A stretch of DNA of 54,113 bases from Ignavibacteria bacterium (GCA_016873845.1 VGVX01000009.1:1-54113); one strand, 5' to 3'; counted from the first letter of the stretch, positions 43,070-53,287 are shown. The notes: generated by a model from the sequence alone, not told the origin. Numbers and translations are program-made.

Positions 43070-43367
43070 TTTGATTACCTCCCTAATTTTTCATCATATA
43101 CTGCAGCTTTTTTACAGCATAACCTTTCTTTCAAAATCAGTTTACAAACGGCGGTTCGAGTGTCAATAGGTCTAAATGACCAATAAATTTATCACTAATA
43201 ATGCAATAAATTAGGTATCGTTCATAAGTTTGTTTAGTAATAGATTTTCAATGTGAAGCAATTTTATTTGCAAGCAACACGGATTATAACAATCAATTAC
43301 TTTTACTTTACGCACAAATTCTCGATATTGAACCCAGATTTTTCAAAAAACAATTATCATTAACTCT
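43070..43367. other. Intergenic region between divergent pseudogene and UXS gene
   Basis: 298 nt of AT-rich DNA without a gene. It should hold the promoters of both divergent genes. I see no convincing consensus promoter, hairpin or repeat in it. Confidence 0.5.
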
Positions 43368-44315
43368 ATGAACAATATTCCAATTTCAGTTGTAACGGGT
43401 GGAGCGGGATTTCTCGGCTCTCATCTTTGTGATAAGCTTATAAACAATGGACACAAAGTAATCTGTCTCGATAACCTTATCACAGGTAGTCTTGAAAATG
43501 TATCACATCTTTTCGGGAATGAAAATTTTAAGTTCGTTAAATATGATGTTACAGAATTCGTCCACATCGATGGACGAGTTGACAACATTCTTCATTTTGC
43601 TTCTCCAGCTTCACCGATCGATTATTTAAAATTACCAATACAGACATTGAAAGTCGGATCACTAGGAACACACAAAGCACTCGGACTCGCCAAAGCAAAA
43701 GGTGCAAGGTTTTTATTGGCGTCAACATCAGAAGTATATGGAGATCCGGAAATTCATCCGCAGCCGGAAAGTTACTGGGGAAATGTTAATCCGATCGGAC
43801 CTCGCGGTGTTTATGATGAAGCGAAACGTTTCGCTGAAGCATTGACAATGGCTTATAATCGCTATCATGGAGTTGATACAAGAATCGTTCGTATCTTTAA
43901 TACGTACGGACCAAGAATGCGATTGCACGATGGAAGAGTTCTACCGACTTTTATAGGGCAAGCATTGAAGGGGGAAGATCTTTCAGTCTTTGGAAACGGT
44001 TCACAAACCCGAAGCTTTTGTTTTGTAGAAGATTTGATTGAAGGAATATTTCGATTGCTAAATTCGAATTTTAAAGAGCCGATCAACATTGGTAATGCTG
44101 ACGAAATTACGATACTTGAATTCGCTCAAGAAGTCTTGAAATTCACTAAGAGTAAAAGCAAAATCGCGTTCAAAGAATTGCCGATTGACGATCCAAAAGT
44201 TCGTCAACCCGATATTACACTTGCAAAACAAATTCTCGACTGGGAACCAAAAATATCACGAAGCGAAGGAATAAAAATTACGATTGATTTCTTTAAAAGG
44301 AAATTAGAGTTATAA
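43368..44315 (+). CDS. UDP-glucuronate decarboxylase-type NAD-dependent epimerase/dehydratase (UXS)
   Basis: 315 residues of the extended short-chain dehydrogenase family: '[18 protein letters not shown]' for NAD, the catalytic '[16 protein letters not shown]' and Tyr-Lys in '[13 protein letters not shown]', and '[17 protein letters not shown]', which is characteristic of UXS. UXS converts UDP-glucuronate to UDP-xylose, a donor for surface polysaccharides. It is encoded alone, followed by a repeat-rich gap, and sits near glycosyltransferases and a flippase. A dTDP-glucose dehydratase-like reaction is less likely. Confidence 0.92.
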   Translation: MNNIPISVVTGGAGFLGSHLCDKLINNGHKVICLDNLITGSLENVSHLFGNENFKFVKYDVTEFVHIDGRVDNILHFASPASPIDYLKLPIQTLKVGSLGTHKALGLAKAKGARFLLASTSEVYGDPEIHPQPESYWGNVNPIGPRGVYDEAKRFAEALTMAYNRYHGVDTRIVRIFNTYGPRMRLHDGRVLPTFIGQALKGEDLSVFGNGSQTRSFCFVEDLIEGIFRLLNSNFKEPINIGNADEITILEFAQEVLKFTKSKSKIAFKELPIDDPKVRQPDITLAKQILDWEPKISRSEGIKITIDFFKRKLEL

Positions 44316-44339
44316 ACGCGTTGAAGGAGCCTAAAAGCA

Positions 44340-44508
44340 ATATTTTTTGAATATCGAATATTGAATAGTGAATTTTGAATGGCGAGTTAATACTCATTCG
44401 ATATTCATTATTCCTAGCTCATTATTCGATATTCCTTGTTCTTTATTTATTATTCATTGTTCATTACTCAACATTGATTGTTCAATATTCATTATTCAAT
44501 TTCCAATT
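44340..44508. repeat. Low-complexity repeat of ATTCATT/TTCAATATT words
   Basis: Between the UXS stop and the thioredoxin-like gene lies a stretch of irregularly repeated TATTCATTATT, TTGAATATTGAAT and related words, about 170 nt. It codes for nothing recognisable. The same words occur in the DNA coding for the T9SS sorting domains (41088-41125 and 29326-29350). Origin unknown. Confidence 0.7.
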
Positions 44509-45036
44509 TCAATTTTGTTTTCCTTCTTCAATGAATTTTTCAAACGTTTGATTAAGATATGCTTCGCTAGAAATGAATTTTAAGATTTTAGTGAACATGT
44601 CTCCATCAATGTATCCTGGAACCACTGTAATTGGATCACTGCTTGAATTAAGAAAAATTGTTGCTGGATAGCCCTTTATTCCAAATGCAGCCGCAAATTG
44701 AACTTTAGTATATTTTTCTCCTTGATAGGTCAATTCCTCACTGGATTCAGCATTTAGTTTTATGAATATAAAGTTTCTAACTATCTCAGAAATAACAGAT
44801 TCATTCTTGAAAGTTTCACGATCCATTTTTTTGCACCAACCGCACCAGTCAGTGTACACGGAAACAACAATTTTTTTATTCAAGCTTTTCGCAGCTTCGA
44901 GTTTTTCATTAAAAGATTTGCCATCATTTGAGCTTAAATCTGTTTCACCATTATTCCCTTCCAATCCGCCGATAGCAAAAAAAGTGATTGCTATCACAAC
45001 ACCCAATATTATTAAAGCGATTAAACTATTCTTCAT
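44509..45036 (-). CDS. Thioredoxin-fold protein, membrane-anchored
   Basis: 175 residues. An N-terminal helix ('SLIALIILGVVIAITFFAI') anchors or exports it. The thioredoxin domain has the redox pair 'YTDWCGWCKKMD' and a cis-proline loop 'IKGYPATIFLN'. It is similar to the DsbD C-terminal/thiol-disulfide group and probably reduces disulfides of exported proteins. The gene is divergent from the glycosyltransferase at 45151. Its partner is unknown. Confidence 0.85.
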   Translation of the reverse strand: MKNSLIALIILGVVIAITFFAIGGLEGNNGETDLSSNDGKSFNEKLEAAKSLNKKIVVSVYTDWCGWCKKMDRETFKNESVISEIVRNFIFIKLNAESSEELTYQGEKYTKVQFAAAFGIKGYPATIFLNSSSDPITVVPGYIDGDMFTKILKFISSEAYLNQTFEKFIEEGKQN

Positions 45037-45150
45037 TTGGTTCCCTTAAATTATTAAATTGTCAATGTTTTTCGATTCGAAATAAAACCAAAGCAATTAT
45101 AAGTTAAATTCGGTTTCATTCAAAAACTTTTTTGGATAAGATGTAATTAA

Positions 45151-46281
45151 ATGAAAAAGGTCGCAATATTAACCACCGGTCATCCTCCAAAGGACGAAAG
45201 AATATTTCATAAAATTGCCGGTTCACTGGACAAAAACAGTTTCAAGGTAACGATTATTTGTTCAACTGAAGACATTGATGCGAAACTCGAAGGAATTAAG
45301 TGCATCGGTTTCGACCAGAAAATAAATTCACTCAATCCTATCTCAAAAATCAAAAGATTAATTAATTACTTAACTCAGTCCGAAGCAGAAATTATCCATG
45401 CCTGTGAGCCGATGACTGTTCTCATTGGATACGTTTTTAGAGTGACGAATCGGAATAATAGAAAAGTAAGAATTTTTTATGATGTTACGGAATGGTATCC
45501 CGAAAACATTGTTAAAAATAGTCCTCTCTTTTTTAAGCCACTCAAATTCCTTTTTGGCCATATTCTGAACTTCATTGTCAGCAATTTATGTGACGCGATT
45601 ATTCTCGGGGAGAATTATAAGAAGCAGAGATACGATTTATACGCTCCGAAAATAAATAAATACCTTATTGGATACTATCCAATACTCGATTACTACAAAG
45701 CTTCAACTCAAGCATTTGACGGTACTGAAATTGTGTTTGGATATGCAGGTGTGATCTCTGTTTCAAGAGGATTGAAAATCATGGCTGATGCGTTACTTCA
45801 ACTGAAAAGGCAAAATCCAAATATGAGAATAAAGTTCATACTTGCGGGCAGATTTGAGGATGAAAGAGAGAAGTCGATCCTAAACGAGTTAGAAGTTAAT
45901 CGAATAAATATTCAGTACTGCCCATGGACTGATTATACCGAATTCTCAAAACATCTTGAACCAACCCACATTTGCTTTGATATTCGTCCTGCAAACGGAA
46001 TTTATGAAAGATCACTCCCGATAAAAATCTTTGATTACATGGCTCTCGGTAAGTGTATAGTTGCATCGAATTACAAACCGATATCAGATACATTCGCTGA
46101 TGCGGATTGCGGAATTTTGGTGAATCCTCTTAATGTGAACATTATAGTTTTTTCTATTGAGAGTCTTATCACTAATCCAGAAAAGATTGTCGAGTTGGGA
46201 AGAAATGGACGCCGAGCCGTTGAAGAATTTTTTAATTGGGGAACGTGTGAGGCGGAATTGCTGAGAGCTTATAACTCCTAA
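45151..46281 (+). CDS. Glycosyltransferase family 4
   Basis: 376 residues, GT-B fold. 'AILTTGHPPKDERIFHKIA' at the start and 'ERSLPIKIFDYMALGKCIV' in the C-terminal donor site (the EX7E-like region) are typical, as is 'VFGYAGVISVSRGLKIMAD'. It transfers a sugar from a nucleotide-sugar donor to a surface polysaccharide. It runs tail-to-tail into the flippase gene (4-nt overlap of stops). It might be in the same pathway as UXS and the flippase; donor and acceptor unknown. Confidence 0.88.
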   Translation: MKKVAILTTGHPPKDERIFHKIAGSLDKNSFKVTIICSTEDIDAKLEGIKCIGFDQKINSLNPISKIKRLINYLTQSEAEIIHACEPMTVLIGYVFRVTNRNNRKVRIFYDVTEWYPENIVKNSPLFFKPLKFLFGHILNFIVSNLCDAIILGENYKKQRYDLYAPKINKYLIGYYPILDYYKASTQAFDGTEIVFGYAGVISVSRGLKIMADALLQLKRQNPNMRIKFILAGRFEDEREKSILNELEVNRINIQYCPWTDYTEFSKHLEPTHICFDIRPANGIYERSLPIKIFDYMALGKCIVASNYKPISDTFADADCGILVNPLNVNIIVFSIESLITNPEKIVELGRNGRRAVEEFFNWGTCEAELLRAYNS

Positions 46282-47723
46282 AACTGCAACCGGATCAATC
46301 TAGCAAAATCAATTACTTTCAATTCACGTACGATTATTACAAAACAAAAAATTAGAACTATATCTAAATATATAGAAGCAATCACCATGGACAAAAATGG
46401 AAATCCGAAACTGACTCCAATGGCTGTCCATAACTTTCTTTTTTCGTAATTCACCTTAACAACTTTTGCGCTGGTTAAATACAAATAAAATGCACCAAGC
46501 ATAAAAGCTGCCATGGTTGCAATTGCAGCTCCAGTCAATCCGATAAAAGGGATAAGAAGTATGTTGAGAATTATATTTCCAATAAAACATAAGAGATCTG
46601 AAAGTAAAAAATGAATCGGCTTATCACTTACATAAGGTCCAAGCGAATAAAACGACATCATTATCGCGAACATATAACCGAACAAAACAAATGGGATCAC
46701 GAAGGCAGCTTCAAAATATTCCGGTGTAAATATTTTAAATCCATTAATATCCAATCTGAACACATCATCGGCAAAAAGTGATATTGGGATAATTAGAATT
46801 GCAGAGATTACAATCAATTTCGAAAAGACTTTGCCAAGATAGTTCGGTTGATCATCTTTTAGATTAACTATGAAGTTGTAATAATGCGGGAGCCAGGAAT
46901 TTTTAAATGAAATTCCAAAAATATTTAATACGAGACCGAATCGATAGCCCAAATAATAAACACCAGCTTTGTCGCTTCCTAAAAAATAATCAACAAGAAA
47001 TCTATCGAATACTTCTGTGAGAACTGTAAAAATACTTGAGAAAAAAAATGGATAACCAAATTTTAAGATACTTTTAATCCAATTTGAGCTGTATTCAAAT
47101 TGAAAATAAATTTTGAGAACATCACTACAAAGCAAAATCAAAACTATTGAACTTATGATCTGCGCATAAAAGATAGAATTTATTCCCATCGATAGATTGT
47201 GAATAAATATCACATTTAAAACAAAATTAAGTAAAGCGGAGATTACTGTATTACTGACAAATCGTTTCGACTTTTCAAGTGTTACGTATATAATCGAAAA
47301 GTAATATGAATAGGTCATCAGAAGAATTGAAATAATCCCAAGCGAAAGAGATAACGAGTACTCGCTGCTGTGGAGAACTATCTGTGAAATTTCTCTTGCG
47401 AAGAAAAGTAAAATCACCGTGATTGGAAGAGATACTGCGGAAATCAAGAAAATCAGATTAGAAAAAATTAATCTCTGTTCACTTTGAGATTTCGCTGAAG
47501 TAAAATACTTCACAAAACTTCCCTGCAGCCCTAGGTGAAAAAAAATAGAGATGATCGAAGCAAACGAAATTACTAAGGAATATATTCCGAATTCCTTTGA
47601 AGAAATATAATGAGTATAGAATGGAAGAAGGATAAAACTCAGACTGCGGGCAATAAGATGTCCGAAACCATAAATACTCGTGTGAAAAAATATTCCGTGA
47701 TTTGATTTCTCAGAGGATCCCAT
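46278..47723 (-). CDS. Polysaccharide flippase (Wzx/MATE-like)
   Basis: 481 residues with about 12-14 hydrophobic helices spread along the whole length, the Wzx/MOP pattern. 'GFGHLIARSLSFILLPFYT' near the start is the conserved opening of polysaccharide biosynthesis flippases. It would move lipid-linked oligosaccharides from the cytoplasmic to the periplasmic side of the inner membrane. The start overlaps the glycosyltransferase upstream by 14 nt, so they are co-translated. Its neighbours indicate an exopolysaccharide or O-antigen-type product. Confidence 0.9.
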   Translation of the reverse strand: MGSSEKSNHGIFFHTSIYGFGHLIARSLSFILLPFYTHYISSKEFGIYSLVISFASIISIFFHLGLQGSFVKYFTSAKSQSEQRLIFSNLIFLISAVSLPITVILLFFAREISQIVLHSSEYSLSLSLGIISILLMTYSYYFSIIYVTLEKSKRFVSNTVISALLNFVLNVIFIHNLSMGINSIFYAQIISSIVLILLCSDVLKIYFQFEYSSNWIKSILKFGYPFFFSSIFTVLTEVFDRFLVDYFLGSDKAGVYYLGYRFGLVLNIFGISFKNSWLPHYYNFIVNLKDDQPNYLGKVFSKLIVISAILIIPISLFADDVFRLDINGFKIFTPEYFEAAFVIPFVLFGYMFAIMMSFYSLGPYVSDKPIHFLLSDLLCFIGNIILNILLIPFIGLTGAAIATMAAFMLGAFYLYLTSAKVVKVNYEKRKLWTAIGVSFGFPFLSMVIASIYLDIVLIFCFVIIVRELKVIDFARLIRLQF

Positions 47724-48798
47724 GCTCGCGGTAATGCTGCTTCAATGCTGAATTAACTTTTTCAAATGAATGATACTCCTCCACCCACTTCCTAGATTTA
47801 ATACTAACTTTTTCACGTAATTCTCGTGAATCAATCAGCTCCATAAGTTTCGAATAAAGCTGATCTTCATTATTTGCGACAACAAATGGATTGGAAGGAA
47901 GAAAGTCTTCATACTCCTTCGTCATATTAGTGAGTGTTGGAATTCCCATTCCAAGACTTTCAAGTCCGCTTTTGCCATACCCGGTTCCTCCCATAGCGCC
48001 GCCAACTTGATCGATGCAAATATCACAAGTCGATTTGACATCAAGCACTTTTGAACGAATCTGTTTTTCCAATAGAATGAAATCGATCTTGCGGTCTTTT
48101 TTAATTTTGTTAATCACTTTCAGAATAAGCGAAGTTCCCTTGAACTTTCTGTTTGTCGGTGTGTGAATAATCTTAATTTTCTCTGAATCATTTTTTTTTC
48201 GAATCGGCAATTCATCGATATTGAATGGATAAAATAAGTAATGTACGGTCGGATGCATTTTGAGATGATCGAATTCAGAAGTTAGATTCAGATCAGAAAT
48301 TCTATCAAGCTCTCTCATCAATCCGCGAGATCGTAAATCACTACCAAAGTAACAGCAAACAATCTTTTTTCCATCTGTTTTCCAATTTTTTGCAATTCTT
48401 GAATCCCTAAAAAAATCCATTCCACCATCGTAGTGAATAACATCGTATTTGTTCAATTCATGTTCTTCAATGAATGCCATTATTTTTTTGGTGCGAAGTG
48501 ATTCGGCAACATCGAAATATAGTGACTCAAAAAAATTTTTAGGTTCAAAATAGATAGGATACGATTTTTCTTTACGTTCTACAGATTTGTGTAGATTTTC
48601 AATTTTACTCTTTCGCCAATAGTTCGAGATGAAGTTTCTCGGAACAAAATAATTTAAACAAGCTTCTTCGGGAAATTTATAAGGTGTATGATAGAATGTT
48701 ACCAGCTTCGCTTCGTCTCCGGATGCCCTATGCATTTGCACATAAGAATAAGGTACGCCAGCATAATTTTCTACTGCTATGTGAAGAATTTTTAACAC
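47710..48798 (-). CDS. Glycosyltransferase, GT4-like
   Basis: 362 residues. 'GYGKSGLESLGMGIPTLTN' and 'CCYFGSDLRSRGLMREL' are features of GT-B glycosyltransferases, with an N-terminal domain binding acceptor and a C-terminal domain binding a nucleotide-sugar. It is part of the leftward run FemAB-like, this gene, flippase (7-nt gap before, 14-nt overlap after). Sugar specificity unknown. Confidence 0.8.
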   Translation of the reverse strand: MLKILHIAVENYAGVPYSYVQMHRASGDEAKLVTFYHTPYKFPEEACLNYFVPRNFISNYWRKSKIENLHKSVERKEKSYPIYFEPKNFFESLYFDVAESLRTKKIMAFIEEHELNKYDVIHYDGGMDFFRDSRIAKNWKTDGKKIVCCYFGSDLRSRGLMRELDRISDLNLTSEFDHLKMHPTVHYLFYPFNIDELPIRKKNDSEKIKIIHTPTNRKFKGTSLILKVINKIKKDRKIDFILLEKQIRSKVLDVKSTCDICIDQVGGAMGGTGYGKSGLESLGMGIPTLTNMTKEYEDFLPSNPFVVANNEDQLYSKLMELIDSRELREKVSIKSRKWVEEYHSFEKVNSALKQHYREHGIL

Positions 48799-48805
48799 TT
48801 AAATT

Positions 48806-49777
48806 CTAAAGGTCTAAATAAAATGTGTCACGGAAAATTCCTCTCGCACCAAAGTTTTCTTTGAATCTTCCTAATCCCCAATTCGGTTCCATATTTACTG
48901 TGAAAATCCCAAAATCAAGATAATTGAATCCTTCTGATTTATATTTTCTCATGATTTCATAAAAAAGTAAATTAACAGGACGATATTCTTGAGCATTTTC
49001 ATCATGGGAGATATAGAAGGCAAGCACGACCTTTTTATTTGCAGAGAAATTACATACTCCAGCAACTAACTTAGATTTCGCAAAAGCGCCAAACAATCTA
49101 ACTTTAGTAGGAAAAATATTTTTTATTTTCTTCAATTCATCTAAAGTGTGTGTTGGATTGACATTGTGCCGCATCTTTAGATTTTGTTTTAAGATTTCAT
49201 AGTATTCTTCAAAACGATCGGTCTCGGCAATCTCAACTCCAGATTTCAAAGATTTTTTTAAAGCTGTTCTTGCTTCCGGTCGGTAAGTATAAACTAAGTT
49301 CTCATCATCGAAATCCAGTGACACGACACTTGAGACTTCTCTTTTCAAATAATTGAATCCATTCTTCACTAAAGCAAAGTCGATATAATTCGAAACTTTC
49401 GTGCAATAAATAATTGGCGGAAGCGTGAGAATTATACGATTGTATTTTTTGCCTCTGCAGTGATCGATGAGTGATTCAACAAGTTCGAATGAATCTTTAA
49501 TGTTTAGCGAAGAATCATAAACAAAAGAACCGTAAGAAGCCCCTCGATGAGAATAAAATATTTTCTTCCCATCATTCTTAAATTCAATTGCCGGAAGGAC
49601 CGAGAATAATTTACTGCTTTTTTCGAACACTAATGATGAGTCGATAAATCTATCTTTTGGGTGATAAGCTAAAAAATCTCTTCGGTGAAAAATCGTACCA
49701 TTGTCGGATTTATCGATAAAATCATTCCAATCTTCGTCTCTTATTTTACCTAAATTAAATTCGCTGACTTCTATCAT
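48806..49777 (-). CDS. FemAB/GNAT-like aminoacyl- or acyl-transferase
   Basis: 323 residues: two GNAT-like domains as in the FemABX family, with 'RPEARTALKKSLKSGVEIAE' (conserved charged segment) and 'NLLFYEIMRKYKSEGFNYLD' in the second domain. FemABX proteins add amino acids to peptidoglycan precursors from aminoacyl-tRNA; close relatives in polysaccharide clusters probably modify sugars. The location among polysaccharide genes supports the second role. It overlaps the PorV-like gene by 4 nt. Confidence 0.8.
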   Translation of the reverse strand: MIEVSEFNLGKIRDEDWNDFIDKSDNGTIFHRRDFLAYHPKDRFIDSSLVFEKSSKLFSVLPAIEFKNDGKKIFYSHRGASYGSFVYDSSLNIKDSFELVESLIDHCRGKKYNRIILTLPPIIYCTKVSNYIDFALVKNGFNYLKREVSSVVSLDFDDENLVYTYRPEARTALKKSLKSGVEIAETDRFEEYYEILKQNLKMRHNVNPTHTLDELKKIKNIFPTKVRLFGAFAKSKLVAGVCNFSANKKVVLAFYISHDENAQEYRPVNLLFYEIMRKYKSEGFNYLDFGIFTVNMEPNWGLGRFKENFGARGIFRDTFYLDL

Positions 49778-50676
49778 AATGAAATAAAAATTGAAAAAAT
49801 ATTTGCTGAACCAAAACTTTCTTTAAAAGGTACATATGCGTAATCAGCCTGAATGCCTTTCCAGTTGATTCCAACTCCTGCTGAGAAACCATGTAGCTCC
49901 CTGCCTGTTCGGTAACCAAGTCGTACAAAAAACATTCTCGAATAATTAGTTTCTAATCCGAATAGTATTGGAAATCCAGCTTTCGAAAAATATTTTTGAA
50001 ATTCGATTGAAGGAGTAAATGAAAACTCTGAGAATTTTAATAAATCCACGTACGATGCACCGATACGAATTTCAGTGGGGAGTTTAGTACTTTCCTGATT
50101 TAGGTTTGACATATGTCCAAGATTCCTGAGAGTCAATCCTAAATTCAAATCTGAATAAAAGTCTTTGTAGAATAATCCCAAGTCCAGAGCATAACCAGAA
50201 GCTTCGTAATCAAAAATATTTTCATAGAGATATTTAAAAACAACACCTGTTGAAATATTTTCATAAAGTTTCAGAGCTGTTCCAAGGCCTATGTTTAAAT
50301 AATGTGCGTTGAAACTTCCCTCTTTCTCCCCGGGTTTAGTTCTAATTTCGATCTCAGAGATATTTGTCGAATTAACAACTGCAAAGAGTGGAATATTAAA
50401 TAATTCGAAATTAGATATTAGGAATTCTGATTTTACATCTTGAATCCATTCATTATGCATAAAGCCGATGTTCGGATTCTCATGAAAGCTAAGCAGTGCC
50501 GGATTATAATAAATAGAAAACGGAGAATTCAAATTCGTGGAAATTGCTTCAGCGAGAGCAGATTCACCGGCACCAACTCCAATTTTTAAGAAGGACAAAC
50601 CAGTTTTTCCAGCATCATTTTGAGCGTAACTCAAAGCATATACAATTATAAAAGTCAAGGTTATTAACTTTTTCAT
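49774..50676 (-). CDS. PorV/UPF0164-like outer-membrane protein, copy 1
   Basis: 300 residues. Signal peptide 'KKLITLTFIIVYALSYAQ', then 'LKIGVGAGESALAEAISTNL' with 'IYYNPALLSF', the N-terminal pattern of PorV/PorQ and FadL-like barrels. Beta-strand-rich to the end. In type IX secretion, PorV collects secreted cargo and removes it from the translocon. It is the second of two such genes in a row and overlaps the first by 1 nt; specific partner unknown. Confidence 0.82.
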   Translation of the reverse strand: MKKLITLTFIIVYALSYAQNDAGKTGLSFLKIGVGAGESALAEAISTNLNSPFSIYYNPALLSFHENPNIGFMHNEWIQDVKSEFLISNFELFNIPLFAVVNSTNISEIEIRTKPGEKEGSFNAHYLNIGLGTALKLYENISTGVVFKYLYENIFDYEASGYALDLGLFYKDFYSDLNLGLTLRNLGHMSNLNQESTKLPTEIRIGASYVDLLKFSEFSFTPSIEFQKYFSKAGFPILFGLETNYSRMFFVRLGYRTGRELHGFSAGVGINWKGIQADYAYVPFKESFGSANIFSIFISL

Positions 50677-51725
50677 TAAAAATTTATTCCTAACGAAATT
50701 ACATGTTCATCAAATGGCGAATAAGCTTCCATTACGAAAGCATAATTAAGTGCAAATTCTAAATTCCAAATCGATTGGTCTAATTGAAATCCAAATGAAG
50801 TTTTCGGAACCATATCTGAATTACTGAGATTAAACCGGTCGAGCCCTGCTCTCAACTTTAGATAATCCAATAAATTATATTCAGCCCCAAATTTTAAAAT
50901 GTTAGTACCGAAATTTGAAGATTCAAAATCTACAGCAACTATTCCAAGATTATTTGGGAGTAAATAACTGATTCCGATTCGTTTTAGAAGAGGAAATTTA
51001 TCAATAGTATTGCTTCTTCCCTTTTCTTTGTAAATCGGTGTAGAATCCCATTGATACTTTGAATTCAAGTCAGCGATAACTGCACTAATGTACAACTCAT
51101 CCATAATTTTTATAATTGCACCAAAATCAAATCCGAGCGAAGTACTCGACATTTTTTCAAATAAAGAATAATAATACATCTTAGCTGTTAATCCAATTGC
51201 GACCCGTTCAGAGGGCTTAATACCAAACGACAAAAAGAATTGATTTTCACTAGTTGAATAGGTTTCAGTTTTTAATCCAGAACCATCTCTTCCATCTATG
51301 TTGCCAACACCTGAATTAATTACACCGACACTAACTCCCGCAGTCGAATGTACTTCATTGGTCGAATTTCCGTCTTCATCCTTTTTATAAAACTTAAAAC
51401 TTCGGCCAACACTTAAAAAGTTCATTCTTCTGTCTAATGAAAGAAATGTATAACCGAGATTTGCATTATTCCCTTTTTGAAAAACTACAAGAGCAGGATT
51501 ATAATATGAACTCAACTGCCCTTCGGTCACTGAAGTCATCGCATTTCCCATGCCGATTCCGCGTGAACCAAATCCCATTCTCGAAAACGATCCCGGTGCA
51601 GAAGATATTTTGCTGGTTTGCGGTTGAGCTAAAACTATACTGTTGCAAATGGCAATAGACAAGAACAATGTTGTGCAGGCAAATTTTATAGAAACCATTT
51701 TTCGAAAATGCATGATCACTCTCAT
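50676..51725 (-). CDS. PorV/UPF0164-like outer-membrane protein, copy 2
   Basis: 349 residues. After a signal segment ('FLSIAICNSIVLAQ', with several possible Met starts before it), 'SFSRMGFGSRGIGMGNAMTS' followed by 'SSYYNPALVVF' is the diagnostic start of PorV-like barrels, closer to the classic PorV pattern than copy 1. It probably forms an outer-membrane barrel. Its ATG overlaps the sorting-domain protein's stop (ATGA), a direct pairing with a possible cargo. Confidence 0.85.
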   Translation of the reverse strand: MRVIMHFRKMVSIKFACTTLFLSIAICNSIVLAQPQTSKISSAPGSFSRMGFGSRGIGMGNAMTSVTEGQLSSYYNPALVVFQKGNNANLGYTFLSLDRRMNFLSVGRSFKFYKKDEDGNSTNEVHSTAGVSVGVINSGVGNIDGRDGSGLKTETYSTSENQFFLSFGIKPSERVAIGLTAKMYYYSLFEKMSSTSLGFDFGAIIKIMDELYISAVIADLNSKYQWDSTPIYKEKGRSNTIDKFPLLKRIGISYLLPNNLGIVAVDFESSNFGTNILKFGAEYNLLDYLKLRAGLDRFNLSNSDMVPKTSFGFQLDQSIWNLEFALNYAFVMEAYSPFDEHVISLGINF

Positions 51726-53287
51726 CTCAACACCATAATCTTTCCGAAAGCAGGTTTTGATTCCCCGATCTCAACTGAATAAAAGTAAACTCCATTACTG
51801 ACAATTGAGTCAAATTCATCCTTTCCGTTCCAAGTTTCTGTCTGTTGAATTAATTTATCGATTGTTCCTGATCTTGGTGCATTCTGAATAATTGTTTTCA
51901 AGAGATTAAAACCGAAGTCATAAATTCTAATAGTTACGTTTTTGTCCGCACCTTCGGTCATATACTTAATTTTTACAACCTCCTGATCAGGATTAAATGG
52001 GTTAGGGTAAGAATAAGTTTCATTTGCTGAATTGACTGGAACATAAGCAAGATAGACCCGCCAAAATCCACCCCACGGTGAACCGGTTTCGGTTGTCTTA
52101 GCAAGTCCGCTATTTGATCCGATCCAAATTGTATTACCTTGACTTGCAGCTGAGTAAAAAGTATTTGTTTGTATTCTTTGTTTTGTAATTGAATCAACAA
52201 TTGCTGGAGCTTTGATCCAATTCACACCTGAATTATCCGTTCTGTAAAGTCCTTCACTCCCTGCCGCATAAGAGATATGATTGTAAAAACCAAAGTTGTG
52301 AAAGCGTTGAGTTCTATTTGACTGCAACCAAGTCTCTCCTCCATCAGACGTGAAACTTACAGCATATTCTTCGGTCAGATCTTCAGCTTTCCAAGTTGCA
52401 GCATAAATGTGAGTAGCACCTCCGACTTTCGTTCCGTTAATTGCAACCACGAAGTTTCCGCTAATGCCATTGGTTTGATTTTGTTTTGTAAACTTTCGCC
52501 AGCTTATTCCTCCATCGGTTGATTTATTTATTCCACCGGCAGTTCCAACCCAAATAATTGAATCTGTTTCAGCGTAAACCGAAAAAACTCGATGATTGAG
52601 ATTGTTTTGATATCCCAAAGAACCGCTAACGGGTGAAAGATCGAACGAAAGTGTATCTGTTGGCTTAATGGAGTTTAGATTGTCTGGAGGAATAACAACT
52701 CGTTCCCAAGTTCCTCCCTTGTTCGTTGATTTTCGCAATCCACCTGCAAAAGATGCAATCCATACTGCATCTTTCGTAACAGCGACATCATATGTGATAT
52801 TATTCACCGCTGTTGTAATTGGGAGAGCATTGAGTTTATTTAAACCGTAATAGACTTTATTGCTATCTTTGTGATCGATTGGCTGAGGAACTTTGTACCA
52901 CGAATTTCCGGCATCTAACGAAAACAGAAATCCACTCCCTTCTGGAAGCGTTTGCCCATCTTTTTCGATTGAATGTGCTGTTGCCGCCCAAATCAATCCA
53001 TTTTTATACCCTAAGCCAGAAATAGCTTCTTTACCAAATTTTGGATGATTATAAAAGTTTAACCAACTTTCACCTTTATCAAAGGAAATGCTTAAACCCT
53101 TTCCACTGCCGAGAAGTATTGTATCGCCTATAGTAATCAAATCAGTAATCGAGTTTCCTGTTTGTGTCGTCGAGCCTGAAGCAGACTTATTCAATTTTAT
53201 TTTTGTTTCAAATTGGAAATCCATTGGAATATGCTGAGCGAAACTGACAGAAGTTAAAAGCAATACGAAAAATAATTTGTTCAACAT
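51722..53287 (-). CDS. Secreted Ycf48/BNR-type propeller protein with C-terminal sorting/FlgD-like domain
   Basis: 521 residues. Signal peptide 'LNKLFFVLLLTSVSFAQ', then beta-propeller repeats of the type 'AGGINKSTDGGISWRKF' and 'AGGLRKSTNKGGTWERV'. The end has 'SYPNPFNPDQEVVKIKYM' and 'TWNGKDEFDSIVSNGVYFYS', a FlgD-Ig-like sorting domain. It is probably a type IX cargo or surface protein. It is the intact counterpart of the pseudogene at 40899-43069. Overlaps the lipoprotein gene by 1 nt and PorV-like copy 2 by 3 nt. Confidence 0.88.
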   Translation of the reverse strand: MLNKLFFVLLLTSVSFAQHIPMDFQFETKIKLNKSASGSTTQTGNSITDLITIGDTILLGSGKGLSISFDKGESWLNFYNHPKFGKEAISGLGYKNGLIWAATAHSIEKDGQTLPEGSGFLFSLDAGNSWYKVPQPIDHKDSNKVYYGLNKLNALPITTAVNNITYDVAVTKDAVWIASFAGGLRKSTNKGGTWERVVIPPDNLNSIKPTDTLSFDLSPVSGSLGYQNNLNHRVFSVYAETDSIIWVGTAGGINKSTDGGISWRKFTKQNQTNGISGNFVVAINGTKVGGATHIYAATWKAEDLTEEYAVSFTSDGGETWLQSNRTQRFHNFGFYNHISYAAGSEGLYRTDNSGVNWIKAPAIVDSITKQRIQTNTFYSAASQGNTIWIGSNSGLAKTTETGSPWGGFWRVYLAYVPVNSANETYSYPNPFNPDQEVVKIKYMTEGADKNVTIRIYDFGFNLLKTIIQNAPRSGTIDKLIQQTETWNGKDEFDSIVSNGVYFYSVEIGESKPAFGKIMVLR

